Of a stretch of DNA of 64,000 nt, positions 24,075 to 36,372 are shown piece by piece (within the stretch, counting starts at the first letter, position 1; each line of letters opens with the position of its first letter). The stretch is from Morchella semilibera. Taxonomy: Eukaryota > Ascomycota > Pezizomycetes > Pezizales > Morchellaceae. Position numbers and translations under genes: made by a program. Location of the stretch: positions 2,945,973 through 3,009,972 of the forward strand of contig WBVU01000003.1 in assembly GCA_009192285.1 (NCBI GenBank), given 5' to 3'. The notes beneath the pieces are model-generated. The model searched no databases, was not told where the DNA came from, and worked only from the letters and a program-made list of their open reading frames with translations.

Positions 24075-24535
24075 TTTAAGGGCCCTCTCCTCATGTGGCC
24101 TAGACGTCAGGTAGGTTCCTAAGGTTTTCGTGGGGTATCCAGGTGTTGTGATAACCTATTTCTCTAATCAGTCGGGCGATATGGCGTCTATAGTCCATCG
24201 GCCCGTTGGGGTTGCCGGGTTGGATTTTGGTTCGTAAACAATACCAAGATACTAGAACTTAACCAAATACTTGTACCCAGTTTTTCCATTAGCGAAACGC
24301 CGAGAATCTAAGAGCTTTGTTCACATTCCGCATTCCTGTTCATGCCTGTACGATTTCTATAAAGCTGGGGGCGGAATTTACGACATTGTAGGCTGGGACG
24401 AGTAACTAATGGACCTTGCTAGGGGGTTAGGCAATGAGGGAGGCAGAGAATAGGGAACAACAGCAAATGTGAAAATTATCCGGGTGAGGATCCTCTCATC
24501 TATCAAGGAGGTGCTGTGTGAGATCTTTGAGGTCA

Positions 24536-27500
24536 CTAGTCATTTAATGGGGCTAACCATTCGCTTAACAACATAGGGGCCGATGCGTTTCCAGTCGAGT
24601 TTCTTCGAGGGTCGCTTGGTTTCAATATTCCGAGTGGAGAGGAATACTTCATCTCCGATAGCGTACCTGGGGGCGGGAATCCTATTCCGATTTGCTGCAT
24701 CCTCATGGATCTTCTGAGCCCGAGCCATTTCATCACGAAGAAACTCATAAACCTGTGCCATAGTCCTGGCCATACCATTTGCCTGGTCCTCATTGGTTGT
24801 CTTTCCATGCTGTAGCGGGGCAAAGGACATGCGGGGACTCCTCCCATAATTAGCCTGAAACGGGGACATCTTAGTAGTCTCGGAGACATGTTTATTAGTC
24901 GCAAACTCCGCCATCGAAAGATACTGAGTCCAATCGTCCTGTTGGTACGAAACGTAGGCTCGAAGATATTGTTCCATAATGGCATTAATCCTCTCGGTCT
25001 GCCCGTCTGTCTGTGGATGAAACGCGGTACTATAGCGAGGGGCAATCTCAAGACGGGAGCATAAAACTTTCCAAAATTCGGCCGTAAACTGTGTGCCACG
25101 GTCCGAGACAATAGTTTCTGGGAGTCCNGGCGGAGACTGTAGCTGGCCGGGAACTGGATTGCTGGGGGCAAGAGACAGAAGGGACACATGGAATACCGGG
25201 TGAATTTTCATAGAGGCCGGGAGATCGAGCTCATAAGCATAGGGGCTAACCATTCGCTTAACAACATAGGGGCCGATGCGTTTCCAGTCGAGTTTCTTCG
25301 AGGGTCGCTTGGTTTCAATATTCCGAGTGGAGAGGAATACTTCATCTCCGATAGCGTACCTGGGGGCGGGAATCCTATTCCGATTTGCTGCATCCTCATG
25401 GATCTTCTGAGCCCGAGCCATTTCATCACGAAGAAACTCATAAACCTGTGCCATAGTCCTGGCCATACCATTTGCCTGGTCCTCATTGGTTGTCTTTCCA
25501 TGCTGTAGCGGGGCAAAGGACATGCGGGGACTCCTCCCATAGTTAGCCTGAAACGGGGACATCTTGGTAGTCTCGGAGACATGGTTATTAGTCGCAAACT
25601 CCGCCATCGAAAGATACTGAGTCCAATCGTCCTGTTGGTACGAAACGTAGGCTCGAAGATATTGTTCCATAATGGCATTAATCCTCTCGGTCTGCCCGTC
25701 TGTCTGTGGATGAAACGCGGTACTATAGCGAGGGGCAATCTCAAGACGGGAGCATAAAACTTTCCAAAATTCGGCCGTAAACTGTGTGCCACGGTCCCGA
25801 GACAATAGTTTCTGGGAGTCCATGAAGTTTCCAAAACCGAGTCGAGGTACATAATAGCCACGTCCCTAGCATTTGCTTCCTCTGTACAGGGTATAAAGTG
25901 ACGCATCTTCGTTAGACGGTCAACCACCACCAGGATTGCGTTGAAAACCATTGCTTTCCGGGAGTCCTGTGACGAAATCCATTGACACATCGGTCCATGG
26001 GCCCTTTGGTACAGTAAGAGGTCGAAGAACACCTTGGAGGGCATTGCGAGAAGCTTTGCTGCGGGAACACACCCTACAATTCAGAACATAGCGATCGACG
26101 ATTTCCTCATATTGGGCCAGTAATAATTCCGGCTGAGGAGTTCAAGGGTCTTGGCGCGACCTGGATGTCCGGCGGAGGGCTTATCATGATGGTCCTGTAA
26201 AAGACGAAGCTGAAGATTATTAAACTCAGGAACATAGATCGCCTGGCGATACAAGAGGAACCCGTCCTCTGTTTCCATACATTCAGCAAGAAAATCTTCT
26301 TCGATTGTTTGGTGCCATTGCGAAGCATGGTAAGAACTTGATCAGGAAACTATCTTCTTGGTAAGCTTGGATCAACAACTCCTTCACGGTGGGCATTCCT
26401 TCAGCGGGTTCATTTGTCAAAGAACCCGCCAACAAACTTAGCTTAATTCCTGCTTCCAAATTCTCCTGCTTCAATACCACTTGCGACTGGTGCATAAGGC
26501 GCTCATCTCCTTGCTTAGGTAAATCTCTTGACCTCCGAGTAAGTGCGTCCGGTTTTCCCCCTTGTTTCCCTGGCCGAAATTGAATCACAAAATTAAACCG
26601 GGATAGAAATTCCGCCCACCGAGTCTGGCGACGGTTCAACAACTTTGTCGACATAAAATATTCCAGATTCCTGTGGTCACTTAAGACCTTAATAGGAAAA
26701 CGAGACCCTTCCAAGTTCGCGCGCCATTCCTCAAAACTCCTGACCACTGCCAGCAATTCCTTATCATAGATTTCATAATTGCATTCCGCCGGGGAGTGTT
26801 TCTTAGAGAAGAATGCTACCGGGGTGGAGAAGTCCATCATCACCGTACTGTGACATAATACCTGCGGAAACATAATCTGAGGCATCGGTTTCCACAATGA
26901 CTTCTTTTTCAAAATCAAAGTGGGCGAGAATCGGAGCCGAAGTAAATGCATCCTTAAGCTTCTGAAATGCCTCCTGCGCCTTCTGGGACCATTCGAACTT
27001 TACATTCTTCTTGGTCAGGGCAGTAAGCGGGGACACAACTCGGGAGTAGGCATAAATAAACCGTCGGTAAAAATTTGCAAAGCCTAAAAATTCTTGAACC
27101 TCCCGAAGCCTAGTGGGTATTTCCCCAATCCCTCACTGTCGATACTTTGCTAGGGTCCATCTGGATACCCTCCGGGGTCACAATCAACCCGAGGTATTTA
27201 GTCTGTTGTACGTAGAATTCACACTTCTCAGGCTTGAGGTGAACACCATGGATCTGGAAAAACTTTCAAAATCTCCCGAACATGTTGCTTATGCTCCTCC
27301 AGAGTCTCGGAGTAAATTAATACATCATCGAGATATGCCGTGGCAAAATTATCCAAATAGGGGCGTAGAAGATCGTTAATCCAGTGTTGGAACGCAGCAG
27401 GAGCATTGGTCAGTCCAAAGGGCATCACGTTATACTCGAAATGTCCATAGCGAGTCCGAAAAGCCGTTTTCCACTCATCGCCCTCTTGTATCCTAATTTG

Positions 27501-28488
27501 ATGATACCCCCAGCGGAGGTCCAACTTAGTATAGTACTTCGCCTTGGAGAGGCGGGACAATGTTTCCGGAATCAAAGGAAGAGGATGGCGATTCTTGACC
27601 GTAATCTCGTTAAGCTTCCTATAGTCCACGCATAATCGAAGGGAGCCGTCAGATTTCTTTACGAACAGGACTGGGGCGCCGGCGGGGGATTCGGAATAGC
27701 GGATAAACCCTTTCGACAGGTTTTCCGTAATATAATCCCTAAGGGCCTGTAGCTCCAAACGGGACATGCCATATAGCGGGCCAAACGGAGGAACCTTTCC
27801 ATCCTGCAAGACTACTTTCAAATCATGAGGGCGGTGCGGTGGCAAGGCGGTGGCTTGGCTTTCCTGGAACAATGACATAAACTCCTGAAGGTCCTTGGGT
27901 ACATGAACTGAGGGGTCCTGGTTCGTCTTTCCAGCAAGAGCTTCATCGATAGCACAGATCGATGCACAGAAGAGTTTATTCTGCCGGCGTCGAGCAAGTC
28001 CTACAAAGGGGGCAGCTCCAATGGCCGCGATCTGAATAGCCGGGGCATCGGGGAACGAAACTGAGATTCCTTTTGCCGTAATCGGGACATGGGAACGAGA
28101 ACAATTCTGAACGCAGAAGTCAGAGTCAAAGATGATCTTATTCGTCTTTGGTCTGATAGCCAGGTCATGATGTCTCATCCAGGGAATACCCATTACTAAT
28201 GGGTAATGCCCCCTTAACGAAAAAGGGGGCCAGTTCCTGGTGTCCATTAATATCCAGGGAGAGCTTAACCATATGCGTAATTTTTCCTGATTCCACCAGC
28301 CTGCCGTCGATTACCTCGAGCAAGCGTGATGTCTTCAGGGGAACCGGGACAAGACCATGCTGCAAGACAAATCCTTGGTCAACAAAAGCATAGCCCGAAG
28401 CGCCTGTATCTATCAGGGCATGGGTAGCAATGGAGGCGGCGGTATCTTGAGCAACGGAGCAAGAAACAACAAGAGATTCCTCAGACAT
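24536..28488 (-). pseudogene. B2 pol, frameshifted and partly duplicated
   Basis: The family B Gypsy polyprotein: protease [11 protein letters not shown] (near 28400), an open RT segment (28247-27228) with [10 protein letters not shown], RNase H ([14 protein letters not shown]), the integrase zinc finger, and the DDE core twice because of the duplicated segment around the N. Frameshifts lie near 28200, 27230, 27040, 26810, 26290, 26080 and 25810. No continuous protein could be made from this sequence as assembled. Confidence 0.88.
25128..25128. other. Ambiguous base (N) at a duplicated junction
   Basis: A single N joins the end of one copy of a 580-bp pol segment (24549-25127) to sequence that leads into a second, nearly identical copy (25242-25821). 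This is typical of a scaffold join or a failed repeat merge. Confidence 0.9.
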
Positions 28489-28540
28489 TCTGTCTTCGGA
28501 AACGGCGGCAGCGGAAAGAACAAAAGTGGGTGGCGGGACT

Positions 28541-28587
28541 AGCCCCTTTGGTGTGCCAATTTCTACCAAAGGGGCTGACCTTTTAAC
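28541..28587 (-). promoter_or_regulatory. B2 gag-pol junction: candidate -1 frameshift signal
   Basis: On the minus strand, GTTAAAA (28587-28581) in gag phase G-TTA-AAA is followed by a 4-nt spacer and a perfect 12-bp stem, AGCCCCTTTGGT with ACCAAAGGGGCT, with a 12-nt loop. The gag stop TAG overlaps the first arm. Pol is open in the -1 frame across the site. Confidence 0.7.
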
Positions 28588-29526
28588 GCCGGCTTGGGAA
28601 TCACTGATTCAACTGGTGCTTTACGCCAGTTGTCGAAGGTGCGGGAATCCTGGGAGCGAGGGGCGAGGTAGCGAGGCTTCGAAGTAGGCTTCCTGGTAGC
28701 ATTGGGGGCGGCAAGAGGAAGGCGGCGGCGAAGATCAGCAATGGTGACGTCGGCATCGGCAAGGGCTTCCTGGTGTAAGGCCAGGCGGTAACGAAACTCC
28801 TCCTTCTCAGCTGTGAGGGAGGTCACATCTTCCTGGAGGTTCTCAATAGCCTCCATTGATTCCTCCTGGGCCTCACACATGCGGGACCAGAGGTCGGCGG
28901 CCTTATCTTCGGCGGCCTCGAGTTTGGCACTAAGGTTTGTAATAACCTCATCGTGGGCCGTACATACGGCTGGTTCTTCGGGGACGAGGGCGGCGACATC
29001 GATAGGGGCGGTCAGGGCAACAAGGGCTTCGGCGATAAGGGTATGGGCCTCAGTCAGCTCGTACCCGAAATCCTCCTCAACCGGGCCAAAGGTTTTCAAG
29101 AACTCGGCGAGTCTCTCGGTCAGGGTACGTGGGGGCGGGAACATCAACAGGGCGACCGATGGTGTATTGGGCCAGGGCGGGGTCCCTGAGGCCACGAATG
29201 ATCGCTTCGGAGTCGTGGGCGGGGCAAGAATCGTCGGTGGTGGGGGTTCCCACGTGGAGTTTCCCCGGAGCGGTCTGAGTAAAAGTTGCCCTAGCCCAGT
29301 GGGCATCGGCGCGCTTGAGACCATGAGAGAGGGCGTACTGACGGAGGAGGTGGACATGGGGGTCCGAACCAAGGCGACAGCCAAGGTCGAACCAGTGGGA
29401 CTGGGGGACGAGAGCGAGATGGCAAAATCCCTTTCGTTCAGGGAAGAAACATTCGAGGGGGCCGGGAGAAAAGAAGATAGGGTTGGGGCAGTCCCCCATA
29501 GGGACATCCCAACTAAGGTCGGTCAT
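28563..29526 (-). pseudogene. B2 gag, one frameshift
   Basis: The start (MTDLSWDVPMGDCPNP) is the ATG at 29526 and the gag frame ends LKGQPLW-TAG at 28563. The length, 964 nt, is not a multiple of three: the frame changes near 29145. The C-terminal half is open and contains the coiled coil (EDKAADLWSRM...ADVTIADLRRRL) and a basic tail (NWRKAPVES). No zinc knuckle is present. Confidence 0.82.
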
Positions 29527-29588
29527 TATGACCGGAGCGAGGCGAAACGGGGGCGTTGTGTAGGTCGGCGGAGGAGACGTGTTCTTAG

Positions 29589-30186
29589 TGTTACGGAGCC
29601 ACACGGAGACAACAGACAAGAGGGCCGAGGTACACAACCGAGGCCGGAACAAGGACGAAGACGAGGGACGAGGACGGGAGAACTTAACCGAGGAGCAATA
29701 TTGTGGGGCAGAGGGTCCAAATGGCCTCTCTGACGAAGACGTGGAGACGAAGGTACCAGTAGACGACACGGACTATGGCCATGGGCTATGGGCGAGACGA
29801 GGCGAAGCGAGACGAGGCGAGGCAAGACGAGACAAGACGAGGCGAGGCGAGGCAAGATACTATGTAGGACCCAAGAGGGGCTCGGCAGAGACTATGGTTA
29901 TGACGTAGTATATTCAGAACTAAAGACACAAGACGAAACGAAACTAAACCGTAGGGTTGACAACAGGAAGAACACGTAAGGAAAGAAAAGAGAAAGAAAA
30001 GAACAAAGGGAAGATCTGTAGCAACGTATATATACCCCTCCTAATCCCTGTACAATCATGACTCATAACATCGTGTAACGGAAACCCATAGAAACTCCAA
30101 GAACCCAAAAAGAAGAAAAACACCGCAACCCAAAACCCATTCCCGAATATCCTCCTCTCCTGCGAACTCCGTGGTACGCCGTGATA
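29589..30186 (-). repeat. B2 5' LTR, 598 bp
   Basis: In the sense direction it is TATCACGGCG...CTCCGTAACA. It abuts the TSD GAGGG on its outer side. Confidence 0.92.
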
Positions 30187-30383
30187 GAGGGCATACTGGC
30201 GAAGACGGTGGACATGGGGTCAGAGCCAAGGCGATTGCCAAGGTCGAACCAGTGGGAGCGTGAGACAAGAGCGAGGTGACAGTACCCCTTCCTTTCTGGG
30301 AAGAAGCACTCGAGGGGGCCGGGGGAAAAGAAGACAGGGTTGGGGCAGTCCCCCATAGGGACATCCCAACTGAGGTCGGTCAT
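30187..30383 (-). pseudogene. B1 gag, N-terminal part
   Basis: The ATG at 30383 begins MTDLSWDVPMGDCPNP; the segment ends at HRLRQYAL where B2 entered. It continues at 23406 after B2 and one GAGGG copy are removed. Confidence 0.85.
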
Positions 30384-30445
30384 TATGACCGGAGCGAGGC
30401 GAGGCAGGGGCGTTGTGTAGGTCGGCGGAGGGTACGTGTTCTTAG

Positions 30446-31662
30446 TGTTACGGAGCAACACGGAGACAACGGACAAGTGTGACGGAGTAACCCGACGCAA
30501 AGAAGAAGATGACAATGATGACGCAGAGGGACTCGAGGAGCACAGTGTACTCGACGAGGGGGCCGATGAAGACAGGGACAACGCCAGGCAGGCACAAGCA
30601 CAGGCACCGGCGAAGACAAAGGCAAGAGCAAGGGCACAAGAGCACAGAACAGGGAGAGTGAGGACCGAAGGGACCTCAACGAGAACGATGAGGGACACTA
30701 TGAGTTTCCTCTTGTCAGAGGATCGAGTCTTTGGTACGAGAGGCTATGGCTTTTAGAAAATAGGAGTAGATTCCTATGTACCGAGATAACAGGAAGACGA
30801 GACAGAGAGAAAAGAAAGAAAGAACTAAGGAAAACATCTATCTCGACTATTTAACACACCTCCTCCACTAGTCCAATATGACTCACACCTCCGCTCATAG
30901 AACCTCATAGAAACCTGTTACTACCACACCCCGTAATCCTCCCCACCATCTCCGCTATTCTACATTACCAATCCATCACGCCATCGAATCTCCCAGAATC
31001 TAATGACGACAGCCTCCACCTCGCACTCCCCGCTCTCGCTTAACATTTCCCTAACAACCACAACCGTACATCGCCTACCAAACTGTCGGGACAAATGCCA
31101 AGACGCCGGGACAACAAGGGGGCCGAAGTACACAACTGAGGCAGGGACGAGGACGGAGACGAGAGACGAAGACGAGGGAACTTATCCGAGAAGCAGAGTT
31201 GTGGGGCAGAGGGTCCAGATGGCCTCTCTGATGAAGACATGGAGGTGAAGATACCAGTAGACGACACGGACTACGGTCATGGACTATGGACGAGGCGAAA
31301 CGAGGCGAGACGAGACAAGACGAGACAAGGCAGGACGAGATACTATAGAAGACGCAAGGGGGTCTTGGCGAGGACTATGGTTATGACGTAATATATTCAG
31401 AGACTAAAGACACAAGACGAGACGAAACTGAACCGTAGGGTTGATAACAGGAAGAACACGTAAGGAAAGAAAGAGAAAGAAAAGAACAAAGAAGAGGTCC
31501 GTAGCAACGTATATATACTCCTCCTAATCCCTGTACAATCATAACTCATCACATCGTGTAACAGAAACCATAAAAACTCCAAGAACCCGAAAGAAACACC
31601 GCAATCCGAACTCCATTCCGAAATATCCTCCTCCCCTAAGAACTCCGTGGTATGCCGTGATA
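30446..31662 (-). repeat. B1 5' LTR, split by a solo alpha LTR
   Basis: The two parts are 30446-30477 and 31119-31662, together 576 bp, the same as the 3' LTR. Only a few substitutions separate the two LTRs, so B1 is young. Confidence 0.92.
30478..31113 (-). repeat. Solo alpha LTR, TSD ACAAG
   Basis: On the plus strand it reads TGTGACGGAG...GCCGGGACA, 636 bp, flanked by ACAAG at 30473-30477 and 31114-31118. A single LTR with an intact target duplication implies LTR-LTR recombination removed the rest of the element. Confidence 0.93.
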
Positions 31663-31667
31663 TACCA

Positions 31668-31695
31668 ACCGAGTCATCTCCTCTTGTAACAACTG
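31668..31695 (+). pseudogene. Host six-cysteine gene, piece 3 of 5 (codons 73-82)
   Basis: These 28 bases carry the frame from piece 2 across B1 (N-R-V-I-S-S-C-N-N and most of the next Cys codon), giving C79 and two bases of C82. They end with AACTG, the target duplication of element C, repeated at 56210-56214. Confidence 0.85.
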
Positions 31696-32098
31696 TTCTC
31701 AAGGAGGGGGTGGTGGCGTAGCTTTGTTCCACAGGGCACAAGGGGTGACAACGATACGACCCAAGTATAAGGGAGGTATGAGGAAGGAATCGAACGGACA
31801 GCGATAGTCACTAGAGAGATAGAGACTATAAAGTATATTGAATACTAGTTACAGAAGACGTTGCGTGAAGAGAAAAGAGAAAGAAAGAAAATACAGGAAT
31901 AGGCGCCGTTGCCCCCCTTATATACCCAATATTCCGGAGCCAAGCCTGACTCATATCCTCGCGTAACCCCAACTATGACTCATATCCTTGCGTAACAGAA
32001 ACCCATAGAATCTACTCTCACTCACCCCCGCCTCCGAGCTTACAATAATCCCAACCCCGCCAATCAGTCCAATCCTCCCGTCCCAGCGTATCCATGAA
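31696..32098 (-). repeat. C 3' LTR, 403 bp
   Basis: It aligns with the split 5' LTR (138 plus 266 bp) with few differences. The pol stop codon (32018) lies 81 bases inside this LTR. Confidence 0.88.
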
Positions 32099-32749
32099 AG
32101 TAGCCCCTCCCTTCAAGCGCGAGCTCCTGCGAGCCTTGATTCCCCCGGGTCCTGGTTTAGCAGGGTAACGTACATGGAACTTGTCGACGGCGGCAGTCTG
32201 TTGATGATAATCGGCAGGTTCCCACGTAGGGTCGGCATACCCTGTCCATTTCACATAGTACTGAAGTCCCTGCTTTCCGTAATACCTCGAATCCAAAACT
32301 TCTTCGACCTCATATTCCTCCTCCTGGTCGACAATAATAGGTGGAGGTGGTGGTAGTCTTTGTCCCTGCACAGGATCAACGGCGGCGAGATCTAACAGGG
32401 AAACATGAAAGACGGGATGCATCTTCATCGAGCCAGGTAGATTTAACCGATAAGCATAGGGCGAGACAACCTCTTGAACGGGGAAGGGTCCCAATCTTTT
32501 CCAATCAAGCTTCCTGAAATTCCGCGAAGTTCGAATATTTTTTACTGAAACAAACACCATGTCGCCAACTTCGTAATGTGGGGCGGGGGTACGCTTCATA
32601 TTGACTGACTTCTCTTGTTGATCTTGAGCAGTCCTAAGTTGAGTCCGGAGGTAATCATATAGTTCCTTCATCTTGCCTGCAAAATCATAGGCATCGAGGC
32701 TCGGTGGGGTTCTCTCCAATTTCCGGAGGTCTATCGTAAATCGAGGATG
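32018..32749 (-). pseudogene. C pol, C-terminal part with chromodomain
   Basis: It begins at RFTIDLRKLERTPP, directly after a solo LTR, and contains the integrase C-terminal region (RNFRKLDWKRLGPFPV, HPVFHVSLLD) and a chromodomain (EYEVEEVLDSRYYGK, YYVKWTGYADPTWEPA). The last 27 codons are read from inside the 3' LTR and end at GGGGE. A purine-rich AAGGGAGGGGC tract just outside the LTR, and inside the coding frame, is the likely polypurine tract. It joins 33380 in frame when the solo LTR and one GGATG are removed. Confidence 0.9.
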
Positions 32750-33374
32750 TGTCCCGGCGTCTTGGCATCTGTCCCGACAGCTCGGTAGGTGATGTACGGT
32801 TGTGGTTGTTGGGGGAATGTTAAGCGAGAGCGGGGAATGCAAGGTGGAGGGTGTCGTCATAGGTTTCCAGGAGGTTCGATGGCGTGATGGATTAATAATG
32901 TAAATAACGGAGAGGGTGAGGAGGATTATGAGGTGTGGTAGCGACGGGTTTCTATGGGATTCTGTGGATGACGATATGTAGTCTTGGCGGACTGTTGGGG
33001 GAGGTATGTTAAATAGCGGGGATAGATGTTTTCCTTAGTTCTTTCTTTCTTTTCTCTCTGTCTCGTCTTTCTGTCATCTTAGTACATAAGAATCTACTCC
33101 TACTTCCAAAGCCATAGCCTCTCGTACTACAAACTTGATCCTCGAGCGAGGGGAAACTCATAGCATTCTTTATCGTTCTCGTTGAGGTCCATCCGGTCCT
33201 CACTTTCCCTGCTCTGTGCTCTTGCTCTTGCCTTTGCCTTCGCCGGTGCCTGTGCTTGTGCCTGCCCGGTGTTGCCTCTGTCTTCATCAATCTCCTCGTT
33301 CCAAAACTGTGCTCCTCGAGTCCTTCTGCGTCATCATTGTCATCTTCTTCTTTGCGTCGAGCTACTCCGTCACA
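32750..33374 (+). repeat. Solo alpha LTR, TSD GGATG, in C pol
   Basis: It runs TGTCCCGGCG...CTCCGTCACA, 625 bp, with GGATG at 32745-32749 and 33375-33379. Its removal restores the C pol frame exactly (YHPRF across the junction). Confidence 0.94.
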
Positions 33375-33379
33375 GGATG

Positions 33380-36316
33380 GTAGCCATAGTTGGCAAAAAA
33401 CGGAGTGGCTTTGGTGGAGGCCGATACCTGATTATTTGCCGCAAACTCCGCCATCGGCAACCACTTAACCCAGTCGTCCTGTTGATAAGACACATACCCT
33501 CAGAGGTATTGCTCCATCACTGCATTCAATCTTTCTGTTTGACCATCCGTTTCCGGGTGAAAGGCTGTTGACATTCTGGCTTCAATTCTCAATTGTTTAC
33601 AGAGGGATTTCCAGAACTTCGCAGTAAATTGAGTTCCCCTATCGGACGTAATATGTGTCGGCAGGCCATGCAGTTTCCAAACATGTTGCAAATATAAATT
33701 GGCTAAATCTTCCGCATTAACCGTAGTGTTGCAAGGCAGAAGATGGCGCATCTTCGTTAACCGATCCACAATCACCAATATGGCGTCATACCCTTCACTC
33801 TCCGGTAGACCCGTAACAAAGTCCATAGAGATCTCTCTCCAGGGTTGTTCTGGTATGGGTAGCGGACGGAGTACTCCAAACTTCCCATGTGTCGTTGGCT
33901 TACTTCGCTGACAGGTATGACAGTTCCGAATATATTGACCGATATAATCGCGCATATTTGGCCAATAATAGTCCCTGCTAACCAGTTCGAAAGTTTTCTC
34001 TCTACCGGGATGTCCTGCTGAGGGGGCATCATGATATTGCTTTAGAATTTCCAACTTTAGTGGCGGATGATTGGGGACATATATGCTTTCGCGATAGAGA
34101 AGACGACCATCCACTTCGGTACACTCTGGCAGGGATATTTCTTTGCAATGTTTCGTATCCGTCTATCGTAGGTCCAAAATCTTTTGTGGGAATGGGTCAG
34201 CTTGATATCCTTCATCAAATAATTTCTGTAGGAGGGCGTTCTTTTCAGCGGGTTCGTTTGTCAAAGAACCCGCCAACAAACTTAGCTTAGGATCCAAATT
34301 TTCCCTCTTCAGAACCGTCCGGCTCTGATGTGATAATCTTTCATCCCCTTCCCCAGGGAGATCTCCTGATCTCCTAGTCAATGTATCCGGTTTCCCACCT
34401 TGTTTCCCTGGCCTATATTTGATAACAAAGTCGAAGCGTGATAAATATTCGATCCATCGCACTTGCCTTCTATTAAGTTGCTTGGTCGACATGAAATATT
34501 CAAGGTTTTTATGGTCGGAAATAACCTCAATCGGATGTTTAGCCCCTTCCAGCTCGGGTCTCCATTCCTCAAAACATCTAATTATCGCCAGTAACTCCTT
34601 ATCATAAATTTCATAATTACACTCCGCAGGTGTATGCTTTTTAGAAAAGAATGCAACGGGGTGTAGCTTTCCTTGTTCATCGTATTGAGAGAGTACGCCG
34701 CCAGCAACATAGTCCGATGCACCCGTTTCCACCGTAATTGGTTTTTCGGGGTCGAAATGAATTAGAATAGGGGCGGTGGTAAAAGCTTCCTTCAGAGACT
34801 GGAAAGCGGCTTCTGCTTCCGAGGTCCACACAAAGGGAATATTCTTCTTCGTCAATCTCGTGAGAGGAGAAGCCAACTTAGAAAACCCAAAAATAAAACG
34901 ACGATAAAAATTCGCAAACCCTAGAAAGGCTTGCAAATCCTTAACTGACTTGGGAGTAGTCCATTCCTGTACCGCCGATACCTTGTGAGGATCCATACGG
35001 ATGCCGTTGGGTTCAATAATTAATCCAAGATAGGTAGTGCTTTGCGTATGAAACTCGCACTTTTCCGGTTTTAACAGGATCCCATTCTTCTGTAGGACTT
35101 CCAATATGGTTTCGACATGTTGCTCGTGTTCTTCCAGGGAATCGCTATAGATGAGAATATCATCCAGATACGCCGTACGAAATTGGTCCAGATGTTCCCT
35201 AAGACAATCGTTGATAAAGTGTTGAAAGGTAGCGGGGGCATTAGTCAGACCGAACGGCATAACTGTATACTCGAAATGGCCATAACGGGTCCTAAATGCC
35301 GTCTTCCATTCCTCTCCCTCGGCCATGCGAATTTGATTATACCCTTGTCTCAAGTCCAGCTTAGTATACCACTTAGCCTTTGAAAGACGGTCCAGAGTTT
35401 CCCATATTAGGGGCAATGGGTATCGATTCTTCACCGTCAACTCATTCAGTCCTCGATAGTCCACACAAAGACGCAGGGATCCATCAGCTTTCTTAACAAA
35501 TAAAACCGGAGCCCCAGCCGGGGATGAACTGGAGCGAATAAAACCCTTGGAAAGGTTCTCCTGAATATAGTCCCTTAATGCAAGCAACTCGTCCCTAGAC
35601 ATGCCATAAAGAGGACCAAATGGGGGCTCCTTGCCTTCCTTCAGAGGTATCTTATGATCATAAGGGCGGCGAGGCGGTAGGTCCTGGGCGAAAGCTTCGT
35701 CGAACATGTTCAATCGATTATGATAACGTTCGGGGATCTTTTGTTTCCATCTATCCTTTGGAGTATCCTGAAGGGCCTTCTCAATCTCGTACAATGTTAT
35801 GCTGCAGATCTGTAATCGCTTACGGCGGGCGAGGCGACTAAAGGGAACAGGGCCTATCATATAAGTTGGGGGTTTAATGCCGGGAATAACAGCGGGGGTA
35901 GTAGTAGAATTGCAGTTCTTTTTACAGAACTCTGAATCGAAGGCCACCGTATTGCTCTTAAATTTAAGGGTGGCATCGTGATGTTGTAGCCAAGGAATAC
36001 CGAGAACTAGAGGGTATTGTCTCAGTTTGGTGACAAAGAGTGGAATTTGTTCTTGATGAGAGCCAATAGATAGGGGTACGCGGCATATTGAGGTAATTTG
36101 TCCGGATGCTATAGGTCTCCCATCGATTACCTCGAGAGTACGAGGAGTTTTAAGGGGGAAAAGAGGAAGTTGATGATGGCGCACAAAGGTTTCGTCAATA
36201 AATGCGAATCCCGAGGCTCCAGTGTCAATCATAGCATAGGTGGAAATAGAGTTCTTATTGTGAGCAATGTCACAAGCTACAACTAAATGATCTCCATTTA
36301 ATTCCTCCTCTGCCAT
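33380..36316 (-). pseudogene. C pol: protease, RT, RNase H, integrase
   Basis: The ATG at 36316 starts MAEEELNGDHLVVACD; expression is probably by -1 frameshifting from gag. Domains in order: protease (MIDTGASGFAFID), RT (core near LCVDYRGLNELTVKNRYPLP, catalytic TAYLDDILIY), RNase H (ITVETGASDYVAGG, where the first usual Asp of DASD reads Gly), integrase zinc finger ([21 protein letters not shown]) and DDE core ([32 protein letters not shown]). One in-frame TAG at 34161-34163 interrupts the frame between RNase H and integrase. Otherwise 717 codons are continuous. Confidence 0.9.
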
Positions 36317-36372
36317 AACCGAAACTGAAAACCCAGAAATAGAAAACGCAGATAAAGAAAATTCCTTTGAAG

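Larger units (their letters stand above)
23407..30186 (-). mobile_element. Gypsy element B2, TSD GAGGG, inserted in B1 gag
   Basis: GAGGG flanks both ends (23402-23406 and 30187-30191). LTRs lie at 23407 to about 24074 and at 29589-30186. The copy is damaged: the left LTR and chromodomain region (about 23790-24540) contain many small insertions, an N sits at 25128, and about 580 bp of pol is present twice (24549-25127 and 25242-25821). Much of this damage looks like assembly error rather than evolution. Confidence 0.9.
18394..31662 (-). mobile_element. Gypsy element B1, nested, TSD TACCA
   Basis: The outer boundaries are LTRs at 18394-18969 and 30446-31662 (interrupted). The 5-bp duplication TACCA is at 18389-18393 and 31663-31667. 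The internal order on the minus strand is LTR, gag, pol, LTR. B1 carries B2 (23407-30186) in gag and a solo alpha LTR (30478-31113) in its 5' LTR. Without these it would be about 5.8 kb. Pol and gag carry several frameshifts. Confidence 0.93.

Noticed and set aside
24549-25821. Two integrase cores in B2 as a true domain duplication
   Set aside because: The two copies are almost identical at DNA level and meet at an N; an assembly artefact is simpler.
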